Assembly: GCA_938083005.1 (NCBI GenBank)
Contig: CALKCU010000037.1
Span: 1 to 58,337 of the forward strand
DNA length: 58,337 nt
DNA from: an uncultured Sulfolobales archaeon
GTDB taxonomy: Archaea; Thermoproteota; Thermoprotei_A; Sulfolobales; NBVN01
Reading direction: 5' to 3'
Made by a program: the position numbers and the translations under genes. The stretch's first letter is position 1, and the number at the start of each line of letters is the position of its first letter. The notes below the pieces were generated by a model. It was not told where the DNA came from. It did not search any database and saw only the letters and a list, made by a program, of their open reading frames with translations. Shown piece after piece: positions 42,123 through 50,114 of the stretch.

Positions 42123-43331
42123 ATGTCGAGGGAGGTCCCCTTAGTGCTCATGGCTTCCCTGGTCGCCGCCGAGCTGCTCATCTACTGGCTCTCCAGAACT
42201 TCCCGGAGCTTCGGGGAGAGACTATCCAGGCTCGGGCTGAGCTCCCAGCCCGGCGTCCTGCTTTTCGACGTGGGCGGGAGGGTAAGCCCCAGGGTCGCTG
42301 GCAAGCCCGCGAAGTACCTCCTCCTGGTACTCTCGATCGGAAGCCTCGCCTTCTCTGCCTACCTCTTCTACAGCATCCTGCTTGGCTATATGGCGGAGCT
42401 GCTCTCCTCCCTTATTAGGGGCACCGAGGCCCCCCAGTCCCCCCTCGTACCCGTGGTCCCCGGTATAACCCTGGGGCTCGACATTCTTCCGCCTCTCCTC
42501 GTAGCCGTGGGCGTGGGACTAGTGGTCCACGAGCTGTCCCACATGCTCGTAGCGGTGGTGAACGGGGTCCCCGTGGAGAGCTGGGGCGTGGGCGTAGCGC
42601 TGATATTTCCGGTCGCTTACGTGAGAACGAGCGAGGAGGCCTTCGCCGGCTCCGGGCTCTCGGTCAAGGCGTCGGTGCTGGGCGCCGGGGTCGCGGCTAA
42701 CCTGGTCCTGGGGCTTCTGTCACTAGCCTTAGTGGGAGCGGTGTCCCAGCCCCTGCTGACGTACCTAGAGGGGCCGCACGTTCTGGTAGCGGGAGTGGAG
42801 CAGGACATGCCAGCCGGCCGCTCCGGTCTGAAGTGGCCGGCCCTGCTCGAGCAGATCAACGGCACCGCGATAGACTCTCTGGAAAGACTCAGGAGCGTCC
42901 TGAGCACCGGCTTGGAGGGGACCGCGGTCTTCGTGTTCAGGGTGAGGCCCCTGGTCAGGGTCGGGTTCTGCGGCTACTACACATCCTCTGACGAGGTTGA
43001 GGAGTACTTAGTGGTCAGGACCGAGGAGGACGTGAGGAGGTACGGCCACAGAGTCGGGATAGCCGTCGCGCCCGCAGCCTTCGTCTTCTCGAGCAAGACC
43101 CCCCGGTACCTGCTGTACGCCGACTGCCAGCTCCGGCTACTCTACATAGTAAACGTCTCCCTGGCCGTGGTGAACTCGGCCCCCCTGCTGGTGACGGACG
43201 GTGGCAGGCTCCTCTCGGAGCTGCTCAGGAGGGTCCGAGCGCAGAGGCTCGACAGAGCGGTTCAGTGGGCCACGCTAGCGCTGACGGCGCTCGTGGTAGG
43301 AATAGGGTTCGCGCAGTCCCTCCTGAGATAG
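42123..43331 (+). CDS. Site-2 protease (M50 family intramembrane metalloprotease)
   Basis: This 402-residue polytopic protease has the zinc site HELSH at 136-140 within a membrane helix, and the third ligand D359 in NSAPLLVTDGGR. Between them is a PDZ-like domain (about 215-275; VAGVEQDMPAGRSGLKWP followed by INGTAID). This is the class that cuts transmembrane segments to release membrane-tethered regulators or clear signal peptides. Helices flank the core at residues 5-22, 64-92 and 380-398. It ends 4 nt from the convergent gene for a membrane-anchored winged-helix protein, a possible substrate. Confidence 0.92.
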   Translation: MSREVPLVLMASLVAAELLIYWLSRTSRSFGERLSRLGLSSQPGVLLFDVGGRVSPRVAGKPAKYLLLVLSIGSLAFSAYLFYSILLGYMAELLSSLIRGTEAPQSPLVPVVPGITLGLDILPPLLVAVGVGLVVHELSHMLVAVVNGVPVESWGVGVALIFPVAYVRTSEEAFAGSGLSVKASVLGAGVAANLVLGLLSLALVGAVSQPLLTYLEGPHVLVAGVEQDMPAGRSGLKWPALLEQINGTAIDSLERLRSVLSTGLEGTAVFVFRVRPLVRVGFCGYYTSSDEVEEYLVVRTEEDVRRYGHRVGIAVAPAAFVFSSKTPRYLLYADCQLRLLYIVNVSLAVVNSAPLLVTDGGRLLSELLRRVRAQRLDRAVQWATLALTALVVGIGFAQSLLR

Positions 43332-43335
43332 GACG

Positions 43336-44127
43336 CTAACCGCGCTCCCTCAATCTGTAGTAGACTTTGCCCTCCTTCTTCACCTGCTCCACGTACCCCG
43401 CGGATACCAGCCTCTTTATCCTCCTATAGAAGGTCGCCTTGGACATGTCGGTGGCCGATATCAGCTCCTGAGGGGTCTTCGGACCAGACTTCAGGGCCTC
43501 AATTATGGCCCTGTCCCTCTCGTCCATCGCCTCGAGTTCTCTAGCTCTCCTCCACCTGGAGAACAGAGCGTACCCCATCGCTGCCGCTCCAGCGATGACC
43601 CCCGCCGCGACGCTCGCCCAGACCCAGCCAGCCACCCTGGCGCCCTCCGTCCGGACCTCCACCAGAGCGTAGGACAGCCTCGCGCGGCCCTCGGGGAACT
43701 CGAGCTCGTAGTAGTCCCCAACCCTCCGAAAGCGGGTTAGGTTGGAGACCTCTAGGATCACGGCGTTGAGCGGCAGGTAGACCAGGAGGACCCTGTAAGG
43801 GTTGTAGAGAGACGCGGTATAGACCCCTCCCTCCTGCTCGAAGAGCTCGGTGAGGTACGTCACGGTGACGTTGAGAGGCGGGTCGGGGACCAGGACCTCT
43901 ATGCGGTCCCCCAGGTGGCTGACGTATGCCCCCCTGGAGACGTTCACTACGGCCAGGACGCTGCCCAGCGCCGGGAGCTCGGCGTACTCGGAGGTCGCGT
44001 AGAAGCTCACCGAGACTACAGCTAGGGAGCCCTGGACGTAGCACGCCGCGACGATCGGTCCGCCGGAGATCGGGGTCGGTAAGGTGGAGAGCAGGGCGAG
44101 CGCCGAGAGCAGGGCCAAAGCCTTCAA
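43336..44127 (-). CDS. Membrane-anchored winged-helix regulator with extracytoplasmic domain
   Basis: This protein of about 263 residues has four parts: a hydrophobic N-terminal signal-like segment (LKALALLSALALLS), an extracytoplasmic beta-rich domain of about 140 residues containing Asn-linked sequons, one membrane helix (WVWASVAAGVIAGAAAMGYAL) followed by RWRRAR, and a C-terminal cytoplasmic winged helix: RDRAIIEALKSGPKTPQEL, then MSKATFYRRIKRLVSAGYVEQ and a wing KEGKVYYRL. Positive residues after the helix put the DNA-binding domain inside. It may transmit an external cue directly to promoters. TTG 44127 is selected from a TATA box about 36 nt upstream; the frame continues to 44211 without family support. 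It lies beside the S2P gene. Confidence 0.75.
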   Translation of the reverse strand: MKALALLSALALLSTLPTPISGGPIVAACYVQGSLAVVSVSFYATSEYAELPALGSVLAVVNVSRGAYVSHLGDRIEVLVPDPPLNVTVTYLTELFEQEGGVYTASLYNPYRVLLVYLPLNAVILEVSNLTRFRRVGDYYELEFPEGRARLSYALVEVRTEGARVAGWVWASVAAGVIAGAAAMGYALFSRWRRARELEAMDERDRAIIEALKSGPKTPQELISATDMSKATFYRRIKRLVSAGYVEQVKKEGKVYYRLRERG

Positions 44128-44155
44128 GCAGGTCCCGAAGCCTCTGCCCGGGCTC

Positions 44156-44170
44156 GATATAAAAAAAGTT
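44156..44170 (-). promoter_or_regulatory. TATA box of the membrane-anchored regulator
   Basis: Minus-strand AACTTTTTTTATATC is centred about 36 nt upstream of TTG 44127. Its T-rich part could also terminate transcription of the tRNA-binding protein gene that ends at 44205. Confidence 0.6.
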
Positions 44171-44204
44171 ACTTGGTTGGGCTGAGCGCGGGGCTCCGAG
44201 AGCC

Positions 44205-44552
44205 TTAGCATATCTTCGAGCCGGGCTCCGCGGGCTCCGACACCGTCACCAGGACTGGCTTAGACCCCTCCTCACACGTCGCCAGTATCATCCCTCGCGA
44301 CGTGTAGCCCATGATCCTCCTCGGCTTTAGGTTCGCCACCACGACGACGTACTTGCCCACGAGCTCCTCGGGCTTGTACCACTCGGCTATCCCGGCTACG
44401 ACCTCCCTCTCCCCTCCCATCGCTCCCAGGTCGACCGTCAGCCTCAGTAGCTTCTTGGAGCCGGGGATCCTCTCGGCCCTCCTGACCACGCCGACCCTCA
44501 TGTCGATCTTCGAGAACTCCTCGAACGTTACCTCCGAGCTGCTCCCGCTCAC
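44205..44552 (-). CDS. tRNA-binding domain protein (MetRS beta subunit / Trbp111-like)
   Basis: This 115-residue OB-fold protein has FSKIDMRVGVVRRAERIPGSKKLLRLTVDLG, VVAGIAEWYKPEELVGKYVVVVANLKPRRIMGYTSRGMILAT, the tRNA-binding EMAPII/Trbp111 domain that in many archaea is a separate beta subunit of methionyl-tRNA synthetase. GTG 44552 overlaps the upstream M42 peptidase stop as GTGA, so the two are co-translated. No metG is seen in the window. Confidence 0.9.
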   Translation of the reverse strand: MSGSSSEVTFEEFSKIDMRVGVVRRAERIPGSKKLLRLTVDLGAMGGEREVVAGIAEWYKPEELVGKYVVVVANLKPRRIMGYTSRGMILATCEEGSKPVLVTVSEPAEPGSKIC

Positions 44553-45658
44553 TTGACGACCCTCCTGGATATGGAGAGGACCCATTCCGACGTCGTCTTG
44601 GACGAGAACAGAGCTGTCAGCTTGGAGGCGTTGACGAGGTCGACGAGGTGCACTACCTCGACGGGGGAGTGTATGTACCTGGACGGTATCGATACGGTCG
44701 CCGCCGGGACCCCCTCCTTGTTCAGGGCGATTATGGAAGCGTCGGTGGTGCCCCCCGGCGCTACCTCGACCTGGTGCGGTATACCGTACTGCCTGGCTAT
44801 CTCTATCAGCTTATCCCTGACGGCCGGGTGAGCGATGAGCCCGCTCGCGGCCCTACCGTCGACAACCTTGATGGCGGGCCCCTTCCCGAGCTGGGTTATC
44901 CACTCCTGCTCGGGAACGCCGGCCACGTCGCTCGCTATCGTGACGTCCAGAGCCACCGCTACGTCCGGGGTTATGGCGTACGCCGCCACCCTGGCGCCCT
45001 TGAGGCCCACCTCCTCCTGGACTGTGGCGACGGCGTAGACGTCCACCTCGTTCCCCTCGATCGCTTTAAAGCCCTCTACGAGCGCCACGACTCCGACCCT
45101 ATCGTCCAGGGCCTTCCCGGTCACTACGTCCGATCCGCCGAGGACTGCGAGGTCCCTCTCGAACACCGCTATGGACCCGACGGTCACTCCGAGCTTCTCC
45201 GCCTCCTCTCTGCTCGAGACGCCTATGTCGATGTACATGTCCTTAATCTCCGGGACCTGCTTTAGCTCCTCCGGCTTCATTATGTGCGGAGGCTTGCTCC
45301 CTATAACCCCCCTGACTACACCTCCCTCGCGCGTCTTGATCAGCACTCTCTGTCCCAGCAGGACCCTCTCGGACACTCCACCGATGGGCTGGAACCTTAC
45401 GAACCCCCTCTGGTCTATGTGGCTTACGATCAGCCCTATCTCGTCCATGTGGCCAGCTAGCATGAGCTTTCCGGCCCCCCTGGAGCCCCTCTTGACGGCT
45501 ATCACGTTTCCGAGGGTGTCGACCCAGAGGGAGTCCGCGTAGGGCTTCAGCTCCTCGACTACCGCGTCCCGGACCGAGTCCTCGAAGCCCGAGGGGCCCG
45601 CGGTCTCCGAGAGCCTTTTGAGCAGCTGGAGGACCCCCTCCCTCGTTATCTCGTACAT
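44549..45658 (-). CDS. M42 family metallo-aminopeptidase (TET-type)
   Basis: This 369-residue dinuclear metallopeptidase has ligands visible in the expected order: AGHMDEIG (His and Asp), KALDDRVG (bridging Asp), VQEEVGLKG (general base Glu-Glu), ALDVTIASD and a late YIHSPVE histidine. Members form dodecameric tetrahedral (TET) particles that trim peptides released by proteasome-like machines; some are annotated as endoglucanase or deblocking aminopeptidase. ATG 45658 lies about 36 nt from a TATA box shared with the divergent UPF0282 gene. It precedes the tRNA-binding protein gene in the operon. Confidence 0.93.
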   Translation of the reverse strand: MYEITREGVLQLLKRLSETAGPSGFEDSVRDAVVEELKPYADSLWVDTLGNVIAVKRGSRGAGKLMLAGHMDEIGLIVSHIDQRGFVRFQPIGGVSERVLLGQRVLIKTREGGVVRGVIGSKPPHIMKPEELKQVPEIKDMYIDIGVSSREEAEKLGVTVGSIAVFERDLAVLGGSDVVTGKALDDRVGVVALVEGFKAIEGNEVDVYAVATVQEEVGLKGARVAAYAITPDVAVALDVTIASDVAGVPEQEWITQLGKGPAIKVVDGRAASGLIAHPAVRDKLIEIARQYGIPHQVEVAPGGTTDASIIALNKEGVPAATVSIPSRYIHSPVEVVHLVDLVNASKLTALFSSKTTSEWVLSISRRVVK

Positions 45659-45687
45659 GGCTTGACCCCGCTAGCTAGACCGTCCTT

Positions 45688-45698
45688 GGATTAAAAGG
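45688..45698. promoter_or_regulatory. Shared TATA region for M42 peptidase and UPF0282 gene
   Basis: GGATTAAAAGG lies about 36 nt from ATG 45658 on the minus strand (as CCTTTTAATCC). On the plus strand it predicts transcription near 45719, matching an N-terminus upstream of ATG 45783. Confidence 0.55.
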
Positions 45699-45725
45699 TC
45701 GCCGCCAGCTAAGCTGGGAGGAGCT

Positions 45726-46595
45726 CTGCGCGGAGACATCGAGGTAGTCCCGATAGCCTTCGACAGCACCGGGGTCAGGTCCATGGCGACCCTGATAGTG
45801 ACCCGCGACGCCAGGATATTCGTCGACCCCTCCGCCGCTCTAGCCCCTGTCAGGTACGGTCTGCCCCCCCACCGGCTGGAACTGGATGCCCTAGAGGACT
45901 CCATCCATAGGGTAGAGTCCGAGCTGAAGGACGCGGACATCGTGGTGGTTACGCACTATCACTACGACCACCACGACCCGGGGTTCAAGATCCCCGCGGA
46001 GAGGTACTCGTCGAAGCTGGTACTGGTCAAGGACCCCCTGAGGAACATCAACGTCTCTCAGAGGATCAGGGCCTCGAGGTTCCTGAGAGTGCTGAGGGCC
46101 GCCGGAGCCAGAGTCCAGGTTGCTGATGGCCAGAAAGTCCGGGTCGGGAGAACCGAAGTGACCTTCTCCGTGCCGATCCCCCACGGCAACACCACCAAGC
46201 TCGGGTACGTCCTCATGCTCAGGGTCGAGGAGGGGGGAGACTCTGTCGGCTACTCTTCGGACGTCGAGGGGCCGCTGGACGGCCGCGTCGTCGACTTCTT
46301 GTGCGGCTCTAGGATAACCATAGTCGACGGCCCCCCCACGTACCTGGTCGGGAGGGCATACACTCGAGAGGACGTGGACAGAGCCGTCGATAACCTAGCG
46401 AGGCTGTCGAGGTGCGTCGAGGTCCTCGTGGTGGATCACCACCTGATGAGGGACCTGAACTACCCAGCTCTCTTCGTGAGGGTATCGGAGCTCTCCGGGA
46501 GGCAGCCGATCTCGGCAGCCGAGCTCCTGGGTCGGCAGCCGAGTCTGCTCGAGGCCAGGCGAAGGGAGCTCTACGGAGTCCTCGAGGAGGAGTAG
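45726..46595 (+). CDS. UPF0282 family metallo-beta-lactamase-fold hydrolase
   Basis: This is a metallohydrolase with the zinc motif THYHYDHHD, later histidines in PIPHGN and DHHLMRD, and an aspartate in YSSDVEG. The pattern matches the archaeal UPF0282/COG2248 family, of unknown substrate. The start is unresolved. Family members begin with a strand resembling IEVVPIAFDSTGVRSMAT, which here is encoded from about 45738, but the first ATG/GTG/TTG in frame is ATG 45783, in the middle of that motif. In-frame CTG 45726 lies a few bases after the transcription start predicted from the TATA box and is given as a provisional start. No disruption is seen downstream. Confidence 0.82.
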   Translation: MRGDIEVVPIAFDSTGVRSMATLIVTRDARIFVDPSAALAPVRYGLPPHRLELDALEDSIHRVESELKDADIVVVTHYHYDHHDPGFKIPAERYSSKLVLVKDPLRNINVSQRIRASRFLRVLRAAGARVQVADGQKVRVGRTEVTFSVPIPHGNTTKLGYVLMLRVEEGGDSVGYSSDVEGPLDGRVVDFLCGSRITIVDGPPTYLVGRAYTREDVDRAVDNLARLSRCVEVLVVDHHLMRDLNYPALFVRVSELSGRQPISAAELLGRQPSLLEARRRELYGVLEEE

Positions 46596-46769
46596 AGGGT
46601 CGCGGGATTCTGGTCGGTGCCGGGAGTCAGAAACACGAGCCCACATCAGCTCTCAGACGGCAGTTTGTCTTCATCCCGAGAGTCTGTTTCTTCAGAGCTA
46701 TTAACCGCGCAGGGCGCTCGGCGCTCTCCGAGGTACTTCGCGATAAGGAAGCTCGGGGAGCGCGAAGCC
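46596..46769. other. Intergenic region between convergent genes
   Basis: These 174 bases are less purine-biased than the surrounding genes. They contain several TCTTC/TTTGTC tracts that might terminate the UPF0282 transcript. No RNA motif or credible small ORF is recognised. Confidence 0.35.
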
Positions 46770-47942
46770 TCAGCAGCTCCGCCTCTTGACCAGCTTGGCT
46801 ATGAAGTAGCCCGGGGTGCCGTGCTCGTGCGGGTGGAAGCGAGCGAAAAGCTCGCGGTAGCGCCCGTATACCCCCCTGGAGGCCCTGCCCACTCGCACCT
46901 CGTCGACCTCCAAGCACTCGACCTCCTCTAGTATCCTCTCGATAACCTCCTCGTTCTCCTCCACGGTCACCGTGCACGTGGAGTAAATGACGACTCCTCC
47001 GGGTTTCACCATCCTGGAGGCCGCTCTCAGGAACTGGAGCTGGTAGTTCACTAGTGCCAGGACGCTCCCGTAGGTCTTGCGGTCTTCCAGCTTGGGCCTC
47101 ACTCCGAGGGCCGAGCACGGCGGGTCGACTACGACCTCGTCCGGCTTCAGCCAGGAAAAGTCTTCGTGCGCGTACCTGGAGTCCGCGACCCAGGCCTCCA
47201 CGAAGGGTAGGTGACCCAGCCTAGAGAGCTCCTCCCGCATCCTCTCGACCTTGCCCCTGGACCTGTCGAAAGCTATCACCCTGACCCTGCCGCCCGAGAG
47301 CTCGATGGCGTGGCCGGTCTTCCCCCCGGGCGCTGCGCAGAGGTCGACGACGAGCTCGCCCGGCTCGAGCTTCAGCTGCCTGGCCACGTACATGGCCGGC
47401 AGGCTCTGCGGGTATATGAGCCCCTCAGCGAACTCCGGCAGCTCCCTTACCCTCACGGTCTCGTAGAGGGACCTGTAGACCTCGACCACCAGCCCCCGGC
47501 GGCTCCCCGGGACCTCGCGGCAGTCCCTCGCGGCGACCCCCTCCCCCACCGGCAGCCCCGATCTCGTGACCACCGTCACCTCGTCGCCCCTCCTGACGTC
47601 GCCGGGGCACTTTACGACTCCGGGAGCGTAGAGGTTCGCTCCCAGAGCCACGGACTCCGCAGCCTCCTTGGACGCCACTACCACTCTATCCTTGAGCTCC
47701 ACGCGGAAGGGCCCCCTGACCCTGAAGTATATAGCCTCGGGCAGCTCCTCGTCCCGGAGCGCCTCGACCCCCCTCTCGGCCAGCCTGTCCAGCAGTACGC
47801 CGGGCTCTACCCTGAGGGTGTTCACTCTAGCGTACAGCCTCTCGCCCGGGGTTCCGATGCTTTCGATGAACAGACCGAGTCTCTGCCCGTATACTCTCCG
47901 GAGGGCCTCGAGGAGCGGCGCGTCGTAGTCGAGGTTCCCCAT
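46770..47942 (-). CDS. NOL1/NOP2/Sun family RNA m5C methyltransferase with PUA-like insert
   Basis: This 390-residue protein has motif I VDLCAAPGGKTGHAIEL, motif IV VVDPPCSALGVRP with one catalytic Cys and motif VI STCTVTVEENE with the other; the two-cysteine arrangement is specific to RNA 5-methylcytosine transferases. The N-terminal part (about 90-165; FRVELKDRVVVASKEAAESVALGANLYAPGV) resembles a PUA domain, which binds RNA. The target may be tRNA or rRNA. ATG 47942 has GAGAGGGGG immediately upstream and a TATA-like element about 38 nt away; the frame extends further to 48017 without support. Confidence 0.93.
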   Translation of the reverse strand: MGNLDYDAPLLEALRRVYGQRLGLFIESIGTPGERLYARVNTLRVEPGVLLDRLAERGVEALRDEELPEAIYFRVRGPFRVELKDRVVVASKEAAESVALGANLYAPGVVKCPGDVRRGDEVTVVTRSGLPVGEGVAARDCREVPGSRRGLVVEVYRSLYETVRVRELPEFAEGLIYPQSLPAMYVARQLKLEPGELVVDLCAAPGGKTGHAIELSGGRVRVIAFDRSRGKVERMREELSRLGHLPFVEAWVADSRYAHEDFSWLKPDEVVVDPPCSALGVRPKLEDRKTYGSVLALVNYQLQFLRAASRMVKPGGVVIYSTCTVTVEENEEVIERILEEVECLEVDEVRVGRASRGVYGRYRELFARFHPHEHGTPGYFIAKLVKRRSC

Positions 47943-47975
47943 GCCCCCCTCTCTGACAAGAATCCCCGCAGGTGG

Positions 47976-47985
47976 GTAATATCGC
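47976..47985 (-). promoter_or_regulatory. TATA-like element of the RNA methyltransferase gene
   Basis: Minus-strand GCGATATTAC lies about 38 nt upstream of ATG 47942, leaving a short leader with GAGAGGGGG. Confidence 0.45.
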
Positions 47986-48096
47986 CAAGTCGAGAGCGCG
48001 GTCGGGGACCGCGTCACCGGCGGCTGGGGTATCGACTGCTCGGAAAGCCCGCGGTGGCTTGGCTGCGGACCCGGAGCCGCGAAGAGCTCCTGGGAC

Positions 48097-48107
48097 CCTT
48101 ATAATCC
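48097..48107 (+). promoter_or_regulatory. TATA box of the unknown gene/GTPase operon
   Basis: CCTTATAATCC is centred about 38 nt before ATG 48140. It shows that the longer open frame beginning at 47972 is not translated from its start. Confidence 0.65.
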
Positions 48108-48139
48108 GCTGTAGTGATACGAGTGGAGGAGTGGGGGTC

Positions 48140-48463
48140 ATGAGTGTCGAGGTGCGGAGAGTGATCAAGACCCACGACGGCAAGTACGATGCTCTTCTAT
48201 CCGTCGTACTGGGGGATAGGAGGTTCTGCATGATAGTGACGGGCCTAGCCAGGTCCCCCAAGGCGGCCAGGGTTCAGGAGGCTGGGGACCTCATCAGGCT
48301 GGAGCTGCTGGATCAGTTCGAGCACGGGTTCCTCACGTGCGTACTGGACCGCAGGTACTTCGAAGAAGAGTTCGCCAGCCTCAGATGCGCTCCCGGGAGC
48401 GCGTGGATAGTGAGCGAGGAGACTTTGCTGAGGCATAGGAAGAGCGCTGGAGCCCCCGTCTAG
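48140..48463 (+). CDS. Small hypothetical protein, no recognised family
   Basis: This 107-residue protein begins MSVEVRRVIKTHDGKYDALLSVVLGDRRF and is predicted to be a compact alpha/beta fold. It has three cysteines and no membrane segment or signal. The ATG is supported by a TATA box and GTGGAGG upstream. The stop is 12 nt before the start of a permuted GTPase gene, so the two are probably co-expressed; a link to ribosome assembly would be inference only. I do not recognise the family. Confidence 0.7.
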   Translation: MSVEVRRVIKTHDGKYDALLSVVLGDRRFCMIVTGLARSPKAARVQEAGDLIRLELLDQFEHGFLTCVLDRRYFEEEFASLRCAPGSAWIVSEETLLRHRKSAGAPV

Positions 48464-48475
48464 GTAGGCCCCTCC

Positions 48476-49303
48476 ATGAGGTTCGCCAGCTGGAGGCTCG
48501 TCGAGGAGCTCCTGAGGCTGTCCGACGTAGTTCTCGAGCTCACGGACTCCAGGGACCCTCTGAACACGAGGAGCGCTAAGCTCGAGAGGATGGCATCCAG
48601 AGCCGGGAGGCCCCTCATAGTAGTGATAAACAAGGCCGACCTCGTGCCCCGGAGTGTATGCGAGGAGTGGAAGAGCTTCTTCAGGAACAGACTCGGCCTC
48701 GAGGCCGTGTACGTATCGGCACGTGAGAGACTCGGGACCAGGGTCCTGAGGCAGACTATCAAGAGGGTAGTCCTCGAGTCCGGTGCGAGTAGGAGGAGGA
48801 TAGTCGTGTCCATCTTCGGTTTGCCCAAGGTCGGTAAGTCTACCTTGGTGAACACTCTCAAGGGGAGGCGCTCCGTCCCGACATCCCCCTATCCCGGGTC
48901 TCCCGGCTACACAGTCAAGGCCAGGCTCCTCAGGATAGGCGGAGGCATATACCTTATCGATACTCCGGGCATACTGCCGCCCGAGGGGAGAGACGTCGAG
49001 GCCGTCATAAGGTCGAGGCCCGTGGACGAGATCCCGAATCCAGAGAGGGTCGCAGCGGACCTGATCCGGAAGGTCCTGAAGTACAACAGGAGGGCCTTCC
49101 TCGACGCGTATGGGCTCGAGGCGGAGGACCCGAGCGAGATAATCGCTGGGGTCGCGAGGATCAGGGGTTGGATGAGAGGGGGAGAGCCCAATACGTACGA
49201 GGCATCGAAGGCGATAATCAGGGACTACCTCGACGGCAAGATAGTCTACTACTACAGCCCTCCCGCAGATCCCGGTGCGGCTCCCCGAGGGGGTCAGCCC
49301 TAG
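48476..49303 (+). CDS. Circularly permuted GTPase (YlqF/RbgA/MTG1-like)
   Basis: This 275-residue GTPase has G motifs in permuted order: G4 NKAD (about 50-55, IVVINKADLV), G5-like SARE, then G1 FGLPKVGKST (about 113-122), G2 region PYPGSPG, and G3 DTPG (about 162-165). This order defines the YlqF/YawG (COG1161) family, whose members act in large-subunit ribosome assembly. The C-terminal helical domain (YNRRAFLDAYGLEAED onward) probably binds rRNA. It is co-directional with the small unknown gene 12 nt upstream and overlaps the convergent rpiA by 4 nt. Confidence 0.93.
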   Translation: MRFASWRLVEELLRLSDVVLELTDSRDPLNTRSAKLERMASRAGRPLIVVINKADLVPRSVCEEWKSFFRNRLGLEAVYVSARERLGTRVLRQTIKRVVLESGASRRRIVVSIFGLPKVGKSTLVNTLKGRRSVPTSPYPGSPGYTVKARLLRIGGGIYLIDTPGILPPEGRDVEAVIRSRPVDEIPNPERVAADLIRKVLKYNRRAFLDAYGLEAEDPSEIIAGVARIRGWMRGGEPNTYEASKAIIRDYLDGKIVYYYSPPADPGAAPRGGQP

Positions 49304-50019
49304 GGGCTCCGGCCTACTCTCTCCTCCCGTAGCCTCTTGTAGGAGACCACCTCCGCTCTCCCGCTGCTCCTGCCTATCACCAGCACGTCCGCGTAGCCTA
49401 TGAAGATACCGTGACCGATCACTCCGGGTAGCCCGTCCAGGAGGTCAGCCGCGCGCTCGGGCTCCATGTGCTTGGGGGGTACCACGTCGACTATGGCACC
49501 GCCTATGTCGGTGATCACCGGTAACATCTTGCCCTGGGGGACTCTGAGGCGGCACTCGAAGCCCGCCTCCTCTAGTCTCCTCTTTACTATACTCACGGCC
49601 TGGGGGATAACCTCGACCGGTACGGGTCTGCTGTGGGGGACTCTCGGGACGACCTTCAGCTCGTCGACTATAAATACCCTCAGATCGGCCGCCGACGCCA
49701 GCACCTTCTCCATGGTCATAGCGCCCCCTCCCCCCTTCACCATCCTACCCAGGGGGTCCACCTCGTCGGCTGAGTCCACGTAGACGTCCAGGCGCTCGAC
49801 AGCTATCGGGTCGCTCAGGCTTAGACCGAGGGACTTGGCCAGTAGCGCCGTGTCTATGGACGAGGCTACGAGGGTCTTGCCTATCAGCTTATCGTAGGCC
49901 GTCTCCAGGAATACCTTAACGGTCGACCCCGTGCCCAGGCCCACGACTCTAGCGGCGTCGAGGTACTCCAGGGCCCTGAGGGCGGCCGCCCTCCTAGCTA
50001 TCTCCAGGCCCTCGCTCAC
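49300..50019 (-). CDS. rpiA: Ribose-5-phosphate isomerase A
   Basis: This enzyme of about 239 residues interconverts ribose-5-phosphate and ribulose-5-phosphate. It shows GLGTGSTVKVFLE near the N-terminus, SSIDTALLAKSLG, DVYVDSADEVDP, the KGGGGAMTMEK loop with catalytic residues, and a late LDGLPGVIGHGIF. GTG 50019 is preferred because GGGAGGA sits a few bases upstream; TTG 50031 is in frame, but that start would put the Shine-Dalgarno inside the gene. A TATA box lies 34 nt upstream. Confidence 0.95.
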   Translation of the reverse strand: MSEGLEIARRAAALRALEYLDAARVVGLGTGSTVKVFLETAYDKLIGKTLVASSIDTALLAKSLGLSLSDPIAVERLDVYVDSADEVDPLGRMVKGGGGAMTMEKVLASAADLRVFIVDELKVVPRVPHSRPVPVEVIPQAVSIVKRRLEEAGFECRLRVPQGKMLPVITDIGGAIVDVVPPKHMEPERAADLLDGLPGVIGHGIFIGYADVLVIGRSSGRAEVVSYKRLREERVGRSP

Positions 50020-50048
50020 CCATCCTCCCAACGCTAGAGCCTCCCGGT

Positions 50049-50057
50049 GAATAAATC
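50049..50057 (-). promoter_or_regulatory. TATA box of rpiA
   Basis: Minus-strand GATTTATTC is centred about 34 nt upstream of GTG 50019. Confidence 0.6.
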
Positions 50058-50077
50058 TCGGAGCAGCGGAGTAGAAC

Positions 50078-50087
50078 GTTTATAACC
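50078..50087 (+). promoter_or_regulatory. TATA box of the COG1395 regulator
   Basis: GTTTATAACC ends 3 nt before ATG 50091 and is centred 32 nt before GTG 50115. The usual archaeal spacing places transcription near 50108 and so favours GTG 50115 as the start. Confidence 0.6.
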
Positions 50088-50114
50088 TTCATGGGAGATA
50101 GTATTTGGACGAGC

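Noticed and set aside
46596-46769. Minus-strand 163-residue frame covering this gap
   Set aside because: It is the out-of-frame shadow of the RNA methyltransferase continuing into the gap; no start signal of its own.
47972-48139. Upstream extension of the small unknown protein
   Set aside because: It precedes the TATA box at 48097-48107 and overlaps the methyltransferase promoter; ATG 48140 is supported.
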